From Chitinophagales bacterium (GTDB taxonomy: Bacteria > Bacteroidota > Bacteroidia > Chitinophagales > Chitinophagaceae), in the NCBI GenBank assembly GCA_021323755.1, contig JAJPKJ010000015.1:1-41485 (forward strand): a stretch of 41,485 bases of DNA, read 5' to 3'. Positions 36,565 through 41,485 of the stretch are shown piece by piece (position 1 is the stretch's first letter; every line of letters begins with the position of its first letter). A program made the translations under genes and the position numbers. The notes under the pieces are model-generated. The model made no database searches. It had not been told where the DNA came from and saw nothing but the letters and a program-made list of their open reading frames with translations.

Positions 36565-37709
36565 AAAAAGGCTATACATATAACTTTATTTTTTCCAAAG
36601 TCTTTTTTTACAGGGTGCAACGGCATCTTGCATTCTGGGTAACGAGATTGCTATGTTTAGCCTTTAGCGAAACGATATATATCTCTGACGTAGGCGTTAC
36701 ATTAGGCGGGGCGATACATTATTTTTTTATTCAGCTAAGGTTGTTACCTCTTAAAAGCATTCCACCTGAACTGTTTTATTGTTACACGGTCGTCTATTAC
36801 CTGGTCCCTAAATTTTTGGTCAAGAAAAAATACTGGTCATTTATTTTCTCCTTAACTTTTATTACAATGGCGATCGTATTTTTTGCCCTCATCATGAGTT
36901 ATTACCGCTTGCATTGGTCTGAGCTTGGCAGGGAGCAACTCTTTGCTGCTGGCGTCAGTGTTATCCGTGTTGTTTTGATTTTCAGAGCGCCCACCGTTGC
37001 CATATTTTTTCTGGCTATAAAAATGTTTAAAACCTGGTACCTCAAACAGCAGGAAAAACAAATGCTTGTAAAAGCAAATGCTGACGCGGAGATTCAATTG
37101 CTTAAAGCGCAAATCCACCCGCATTTTTTTTTCAATACCCTCAATAATATTTATTCCTTTACTCTTGATAAATCTGCCAAAGCCCGGGAACTTGTCCTGC
37201 AACTTTCGGATATGCTGCATTATATGATCACCGATTGTAAGGCAGACCTGGTTTATCTGGATAAAGAAATAAAGGTACTGAGTGATTATATCGGCCTGGA
37301 AAAAGTTCGTTATGGCAATCGCCTGAATATTGAGACCAAAGTGGTTGGCTATGGTGAAGATAAATTAATTGCCCCTTTATTAATGATCCCCTTTGTTGAA
37401 AACAGCTTTAAGCACGGGACGAGTAAAATGCTTGAAAACCCATGGATCAGGATGAATATTGAAATTGGAAATGATTTTCTGCTCTTTGAATTGAGCAATA
37501 GCAAACCTCATCAAAATATTTTGAATGGGAAAAAAGGGATAGGCTTGAACAATGTGCAAAAAAGACTTGAATTATTATATTCAAAAAAATATTTTTTAAA
37601 AATTGATAATGCTGAAAAAGAGTTTGGAGTGCAGTTGCGAATTCCGCTACATACAGATCATATAAAAAACAAAGCTGTCCATAAAGCAGCAAAAACATCC
37701 CTGGCATAA
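36561..37709 (+). CDS. LytS-type sensor histidine kinase (intact)
   Basis: 382 residues. The start is TTG at 36561 (overlap TTGA with the previous stop). The frame is closed at 36528-36530 and has no ATG between there and 36561; the next in-frame ATG would remove most of the membrane region. Four hydrophobic segments precede a linker helix (MFKTWYLKQQEKQMLVKANADAEIQ). The His_kinase domain has AQIHPHFFFNTLNNIYS with His188 as phospho-acceptor. The ATP-binding domain has LIAPLLMIPFVENSFKHG and GKKGIGLNNVQKRLELLY. The partner is clearly the LytTR regulator 11 bases downstream. The signal is unknown. Confidence 0.92.
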   Translation: MKKGYTYNFIFSKVFFYRVQRHLAFWVTRLLCLAFSETIYISDVGVTLGGAIHYFFIQLRLLPLKSIPPELFYCYTVVYYLVPKFLVKKKYWSFIFSLTFITMAIVFFALIMSYYRLHWSELGREQLFAAGVSVIRVVLIFRAPTVAIFFLAIKMFKTWYLKQQEKQMLVKANADAEIQLLKAQIHPHFFFNTLNNIYSFTLDKSAKARELVLQLSDMLHYMITDCKADLVYLDKEIKVLSDYIGLEKVRYGNRLNIETKVVGYGEDKLIAPLLMIPFVENSFKHGTSKMLENPWIRMNIEIGNDFLLFELSNSKPHQNILNGKKGIGLNNVQKRLELLYSKKYFLKIDNAEKEFGVQLRIPLHTDHIKNKAVHKAAKTSLA

Positions 37710-37720
37710 AACTTAATCTT

Positions 37721-38446
37721 ATGCGAAACAAGAAAATAGCCTGCCTTGCAGTTGATGATGAACCCCTCGCGCTGGAAGTATTAAAAAAACATGTTGCATT
37801 GGTTCCTTCGCTGGAACTAAAGGACGTATGCTTCAACGCGGTTGATGCGCTGGCAATACTTCGACAAAAAGATATAGACCTGATGTTTCTCGATATCCAA
37901 ATGCCGCAAATATTGGGAACAGATTTTATACGCACGCTAAAAAAACCACCAAAGATTATTTTTACAACTGCTTATAGAAAATTTGCTGTGGAGGGATTTG
38001 AGTTGGATGCTGTGGATTATTTGTTAAAACCAATTTCCTTCGAACGATTTTTGAAAGCGGTCAATAAAGTAATGGATCTATCTGCAAAAAATACGGATAA
38101 AGCAGAAATTACAGAAAATAAAAAATCCGATGCCGATACATTCATACATTTCAGGTCAGACAGGAAAGTATTAAAAATTGCGCTGGATGATATTTTATAT
38201 ATTGAAAGTTTGAAAGATTATATTAAAGTGGTAACCAAAAATAAGACCATCATTACCAAACAATCCATCTCCTCTCTTGAAGAAATCTTGCCGAAGGATT
38301 CATTTACCCGCATTCATCGTTCATACATTATCTCTTTAAGCAAAATAGAATCCTATACTTCGGAGCTTATCGAAATCGCAAAACAAGAACTGCCGGTAAG
38401 CAGAATGTACAGACATGAGCTGGCAAAAATGTTAAGAATAGAATAA
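37721..38446 (+). CDS. LytTR-family response regulator
   Basis: 241 residues. Receiver domain 1-120 with AVDDEP (Asp12, Asp13), phospho-accepting Asp58 in MFLDIQMP, the Thr in IIFTTAY and the Lys of YLLKPISFERF. The DNA-binding LytTR domain is at ~140-238 (FRSDRKVLKIALDDILYIESLKDYIKVVT..TRIHRSYIISLSKIESYTSELIEI..LPVSRMYRHELAKML). It is the third gene of an operon with two LytS-type proteins. Its targets are not in evidence; possible ones nearby are the divergent lipoprotein and its own promoter. It ends before a convergent lipoprotein gene with a 25-base gap. Confidence 0.95.
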   Translation: MRNKKIACLAVDDEPLALEVLKKHVALVPSLELKDVCFNAVDALAILRQKDIDLMFLDIQMPQILGTDFIRTLKKPPKIIFTTAYRKFAVEGFELDAVDYLLKPISFERFLKAVNKVMDLSAKNTDKAEITENKKSDADTFIHFRSDRKVLKIALDDILYIESLKDYIKVVTKNKTIITKQSISSLEEILPKDSFTRIHRSYIISLSKIESYTSELIEIAKQELPVSRMYRHELAKMLRIE

Positions 38447-38471
38447 AGAAAATATCAGTTTTATCCGGGTT

Positions 38472-38996
38472 TTATTGCGTGGTGCCAAAAGTCGAAACAA
38501 CTGCACTTATTTTTGATGTATCCAATCCGGTTAAACCAGCTATTTGAACGATATCATAATTTGGATAATTGTGATTGAAAGGGATATTAATAATTAAAGC
38601 ACTCGGCGTAATACTGGTGATCGCAAAGGTGTCGGGATAGGTGGCCTGTATCTCTACGGTTTTATCGTCGGGTAAAATTTTCCAAGTTCCGGATTCAAAA
38701 ACAGTTGTGCTGGAAGAATATATATACCATGCATTATTATTATTTGCAAAAACCCATCGAAGACTATCAAAATTAGCAAGATTTGAATTTGCTCCCCTCG
38801 CATAAATGGTAACCAGACTTCCGTTATAGTTTGCCTGATATTGATGCAGATACCAAGTGTTTGTAATGCAATCTGAAGGATTACTGCAATCGGGAGGTGG
38901 TGTGGTTGACGACGATGATGATTTCTTGGAGCAACTAAAGAAATAAATGGCTGTAATGGTTATCCCAATAATTAAAATTTTTGAAGTTTTTTTCAT
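38472..38996 (-). CDS. Small lipoprotein, lipocalin-like
   Basis: 174 residues. Lipobox YFFSC with Cys22, then a Ser/Thr/Pro linker (KKSSSSSTTPPPDCSNPSDC). The rest looks like a small beta-barrel of the lipocalin-like lipoprotein kind seen in Bacteroidota: NTWYLHQYQANYNG, LRWVFANNNNAWYIYSSST, FESGTWKILPDDKTVEIQ, FAITSITPSALIINIP. Function unknown. It is convergent with the response regulator gene. No family assignment beyond the fold pattern can be made. Confidence 0.8.
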   Translation of the reverse strand: MKKTSKILIIGITITAIYFFSCSKKSSSSSTTPPPDCSNPSDCITNTWYLHQYQANYNGSLVTIYARGANSNLANFDSLRWVFANNNNAWYIYSSSTTVFESGTWKILPDDKTVEIQATYPDTFAITSITPSALIINIPFNHNYPNYDIVQIAGLTGLDTSKISAVVSTFGTTQ

Positions 38997-39307
38997 AAAA
39001 ATGTTTTTAAAAACTGAATAATATTTACTTCAATATATGGACCTTGAATCTGTTTAAAACATTAAATAGACAAGCTTTCATTTTAAAAAGACGGCTGCCT
39101 TTGGGCGACGACGGATGCCGGGGTTTTGATTGGATAATCATTCACAAAATGAATGATCAAACTTACCGACGGCATTTATTGCAACCACCCATCCTGTAAT
39201 CACGCTACATATCCTATTTGTCAGGCATCGGTGTAAAATTTCCGCGCGCTGCAAAAACTAAATCTACTTTTGCCACCACGACAATTATTAAACTATAAAA
39301 CTTCCAC
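38997..39307. other. Divergent intergenic region lipoprotein / DUF2911 gene
   Basis: 311 bases. It contains a perfect 7-bp inverted repeat ATCATTC/GAATGAT (39137-39157) and a GC-rich patch at ~39088-39125. The plus-strand promoter element TACTTTTG lies near its right end. No gene is seen here. Confidence 0.55.
39265..39272 (+). promoter_or_regulatory. -7 promoter element of the DUF2911 gene
   Basis: TACTTTTG fully matches TAnnTTTG and lies 36 bases before the ATG. No clear TTG is seen at the expected -33 distance, so the match is partial. Confidence 0.45.
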
Positions 39308-40426
39308 ATGAAAAAGATCTTCCTGGTAGCAATCCTGTCTTCAATTTTTTGTTCGGCATTTTTTATTTCTGCCAATGCGCAATTGACCACCACTCCAAGT
39401 GGGGGTAATAAAAAAGCGGTGGTCGGTGAGAGAATCGGCTTAACTGATGTGACCATTCATTATGATCGACCCGGCGTTAAAAAAAGAGACGGAAAAATCT
39501 GGGGGCAATTAATTCCCGTTGGCTACACTGACCAGGGATTTGGAAATACAAAACAAGCGCCATGGCGCGCAGGTGCGAATGAAAACACCACCATAGAATT
39601 TTCAACCGATGTAAAAATTGAAGGGCAAAGTCTTGCCGCAGGTAAATACGGTTTTTTCGTTGCCTATGATCCCAATGAATGCACATTAATATTTTCAAAG
39701 AATTCATCTTCATGGGGAAGCTTTTTTTATGATCCGAAAGAAGATGTATTGCGGGTGAAAGTGAAACCGGTTGCTAATGACAGAAGTATTGAATGGCTTA
39801 AATATGAATTCGCTCATCAAACAGAAAACAGCGCCATTATTGAATTACAATGGGAAAAGCTGATTATTCCCTTTAAGGTCGAAACAGATTTGAACAATAT
39901 TCAACTGGAAACTTTCAGAAAAGAATTGCGTAGTGATAAAGGGTTTTTGTGGGAATCATGGCAACAAGCTGCACAATGGTGTGTGGATAATAATACCAAC
40001 CTTGATGAAGCTTTGCTATGGGCAGATACTTCGGTCAGCTTAAACTTTGGCGGTGACCGTAGTTTTCAATCATGGAGCACAAAAGCACAGGTGCTCAACA
40101 AACTCGGTCGTTCAGCGGAAGCGGATGAAACGATGAAAAAAGCGTTGCCTTTTGGAAATGAATTTGAAGTAAATCAATATGTACGCGAATTAATAAGTCA
40201 GAAAAAAAGCCAGGAAGCATTTAACACCGCAAAATGGAATTACGATAAACATCCGGGCGTTTTCGTTGCTACATTTGGAATGGCAAGGGCTTATTCTGCT
40301 CTCGGAAATTATAAGAAAGCGCTGGAGTTTGCACAAAAGGCGCAGCCATTGGCAACTACTCCGTTGGGCAAATCTGCTGCAGAAAAAGCAATTAAAACTT
40401 TGCAGGAAGGAAAGGACATCAACTGA
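39308..40426 (+). CDS. Secreted DUF2911 protein with C-terminal TPR-like region
   Basis: 372 residues. Signal peptide 1-24 (SANAQ before LTT). The DUF2911 domain is at ~25-190: VTIHYDRPGVKKRDGKIWGQLIPVG, PWRAGANENTTIEFSTDVKIEG, LAAGKYGFFVAYD, TLIFSKNSSSWGSFFYDPKEDVLRV, EWLKYEFAHQTENSAIIELQWE. The C-terminal ~160 residues are helical and TPR-like (DEALLWADTSVSLN, WSTKAQVLNKLGRSAEADETMKKAL, FGMARAYSALGNYKKALEFAQKAQ). DUF2911 proteins are common in Bacteroidota periplasm or outer membrane and have no agreed function. It has its own promoter and a strong terminator and stands alone. Confidence 0.9.
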   Translation: MKKIFLVAILSSIFCSAFFISANAQLTTTPSGGNKKAVVGERIGLTDVTIHYDRPGVKKRDGKIWGQLIPVGYTDQGFGNTKQAPWRAGANENTTIEFSTDVKIEGQSLAAGKYGFFVAYDPNECTLIFSKNSSSWGSFFYDPKEDVLRVKVKPVANDRSIEWLKYEFAHQTENSAIIELQWEKLIIPFKVETDLNNIQLETFRKELRSDKGFLWESWQQAAQWCVDNNTNLDEALLWADTSVSLNFGGDRSFQSWSTKAQVLNKLGRSAEADETMKKALPFGNEFEVNQYVRELISQKKSQEAFNTAKWNYDKHPGVFVATFGMARAYSALGNYKKALEFAQKAQPLATTPLGKSAAEKAIKTLQEGKDIN

Positions 40427-40451
40427 AATTAGCCCATATACCATGAGTATT

Positions 40452-40483
40452 AATGCCACAGAATCTGTGGCATTTTATTTTTA
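40452..40483 (+). terminator. Rho-independent terminator of the DUF2911 gene
   Basis: Perfect 10-bp stem AATGCCACAG/CTGTGGCATT with a 3-base loop followed by TTATTTTTAT, 25 bases after the stop codon. This is the clearest terminator in the window. Confidence 0.9.
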
Positions 40484-40669
40484 TATAACCAGTGATATGG
40501 CTTTTATTCTGGTTGGGTTTTTATTAATCAAAGCATAATACTTCTCCAAAATCAAAAGGTTTAATCCAGCTAAATATTTTTTTTATTAGCAATTCATTAA
40601 TAAACCATTGGATCCTTTCTCCATCTTATTAATGTAAATGATTTTTTTAACCGAATAAAACTTAAAACA

Positions 40670-40843
40670 ATGAAAACTTTATTTACTTTATTAATGATGA
40701 TCTTGATTATCATCGCCGGAACAGTAAGTGTTCAGTTCTTTACCAAATCAGTTTACAGCACTTCGGCTTTACTTACTCTCGTTGCCATTTTATCAATTGA
40801 TGCGGTGGTCTATTTGGTAAGTAACAAAAAAGTGAGTTTGTGA
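40670..40843 (+). CDS. 57-residue two-helix membrane protein
   Basis: ATG at 40670, stop at 40841-40843. The sequence begins MKTLFTLLMMILIIIAGTVS and has a second hydrophobic helix (TSALLTLVAILSIDAVVYLV) with a short basic end SNKKVSL. The two helices are joined by a short polar turn (FFTKSVYS). It has its own leader and lies between two terminators, so it is a transcription unit of its own. I recognise no family. Short Bacteroidota membrane proteins of this type are usually annotated as hypothetical. Confidence 0.6.
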   Translation: MKTLFTLLMMILIIIAGTVSVQFFTKSVYSTSALLTLVAILSIDAVVYLVSNKKVSL

Positions 40844-40878
40844 TCATCGTTCTCCCGAGGAAACATAAAGAAATGTCA

Positions 40879-40927
40879 GCAACTTAAATTTATACCATAA
40901 AATAGTTTAAGTTGCTTCTTTATTTTA
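40879..40927. terminator. Bidirectional terminator between the small membrane protein and YggS genes
   Basis: Perfect 10-bp inverted repeat GCAACTTAAA/TTTAAGTTGC (40879-40888 and 40906-40915) with a 17-base loop, followed on plus by TTCTTTATTTTA. It lies between converging genes. Confidence 0.75.
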
Positions 40928-40939
40928 GTGACCTCGATC

Positions 40940-41485
40940 TTACTTTTCGTAAATTCTTTCTCCAAAAAGCATACTGCCAATTCTAACCATCGTACTTCCT
41001 TCTTTAATAGCGATTTTATAATCACTGCTCATTCCCATCGAGAGTGTTTTTAGTTTGAAATTTGTAGTTGGAAGCTTCTGGTAATAATCAAAAATTGCTT
41101 TTAGTTTTTTAAACTCACTGCTCACCATCTCCATATTTTCCGTGAAGGAGGCCATACCCATCAATCCAACAATATGGACATTTTTCAAGTCCTGCAATTC
41201 GCCGAAATCAATATTCCTCAGGTCGCTCTCATCAAAACCAAATTTTGTTTCTTCTTCTGCAATGTGCACTTGGAACAGGCAATCGATCTCACGGTCATGC
41301 TTAGCCGCCTGTTTGTTTATTTCTTTTAGCAGTTTCAAACTGTCCACACTTTGAATCAAATGAACAAAGGGGGCAATATATTTCACTTTGTTGCTTTGCA
41401 AATGCCCGATAAAATGCCAGCGAATGTCCTTGGGCAGTTGTATTTGTTTATCAACCAATTCCTGCACATAATTTTCGCCAAAATC
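40940..41485 (-). CDS. yggS: YggS-family PLP-homeostasis protein, N-terminus outside window
   Basis: 181 codons of the C-terminal part are present; the frame runs off the right edge. The first visible residues are DFGENYVQELVDKQIQLP, the usual YggS block after the PLP lysine, so the GTG at 41465-41467 is an internal Val and not the start. Further hallmarks are WHFIGHLQSNKVKYIAP, QVHIAEEETKFGF, VGLMGMASF and the C-terminal MGMSSDYKIAIKEGSTMVRIGSMLFGER. YggS proteins (COG0325, alanine-racemase-like TIM barrel) bind PLP and keep its level and amino-acid pools balanced. The catalytic-type Lys lies in the missing part. Confidence 0.95.
   Translation of the reverse strand, partial: DFGENYVQELVDKQIQLPKDIRWHFIGHLQSNKVKYIAPFVHLIQSVDSLKLLKEINKQAAKHDREIDCLFQVHIAEEETKFGFDESDLRNIDFGELQDLKNVHIVGLMGMASFTENMEMVSSEFKKLKAIFDYYQKLPTTNFKLKTLSMGMSSDYKIAIKEGSTMVRIGSMLFGERIYEK

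Noticed and set aside
41465-41467. GTG as the start of a 175-residue YggS protein
   Set aside because: The frame continues upstream with DFGENY, a conserved internal YggS block, so the gene is cut by the window edge.

Overview
The window reads as a chromosomal segment of a Bacteroidota bacterium, most likely a member of the Chitinophagaceae or a close relative. Supporting features are a SusC/SusD pair with an ECF sigma/FecR module, lipoproteins with short lipoboxes, SprB-type surface repeats, LytS/LytTR signalling, a DUF2911 protein, TAnnTTTG promoter elements and few Shine-Dalgarno sequences. I saw no tRNA, rRNA, transposase, integrase or CRISPR array.

Layout. (1) 1-6875, minus strand: the N-terminal ~2,290 residues of a giant secreted repeat protein whose C-terminus lies beyond the left edge. 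It has autotransporter-type strand repeats near the N-terminus and SprB/PKD-type repeats later. An in-frame extension upstream may add 73 or 113 residues. (2) 6876-8454: AT-rich intergenic DNA with a few doubtful coding relics, then a small outer-membrane beta-barrel gene on plus. (3) 9343-28309, minus strand: one L-rhamnose acquisition and catabolism locus. In transcription order it holds RhaT-like transporter, aldolase/dehydrogenase fusion, GH39-like glycosidase, esterase, rhamnose mutarotase, rhamnose isomerase, FGGY kinase, GH78 alpha-L-rhamnosidase, ECF sigma factor, FecR anti-sigma, SusC and SusD. (4) 28585-30148, plus: a two-gene ABC exporter. (5) 30203-33981: an SDR and an IlvD/Edd sugar-acid dehydratase on minus, and a divergent secreted GFOR-like oxidoreductase. 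(6) 34067-35230, minus: a ScyD/ScyE-family beta-propeller lipoprotein. (7) 35434-38446, plus: a LytS-type kinase that has lost its catalytic residues, an intact LytS-type kinase and a LytTR response regulator. (8) 38472-41485: a small lipoprotein, a DUF2911/TPR protein, a 57-residue membrane protein and a YggS-family PLP protein cut by the right edge.

How the genes work together. The SusCD complex should import a rhamnose-containing glycan or glycoside. The STN domain of SusC, FecR and the ECF sigma factor form a surface-signalling chain. GH78, the GH39-like enzyme and the esterase, all with signal peptides, should release L-rhamnose. RhaT, RhaM, isomerase, kinase and the aldolase/dehydrogenase fusion take it to dihydroxyacetone phosphate and L-lactate. 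No AraC-type rhamnose regulator is present here. The most unusual items are the pseudokinase/kinase/LytTR operon and the mixed domain architecture of the giant surface protein.
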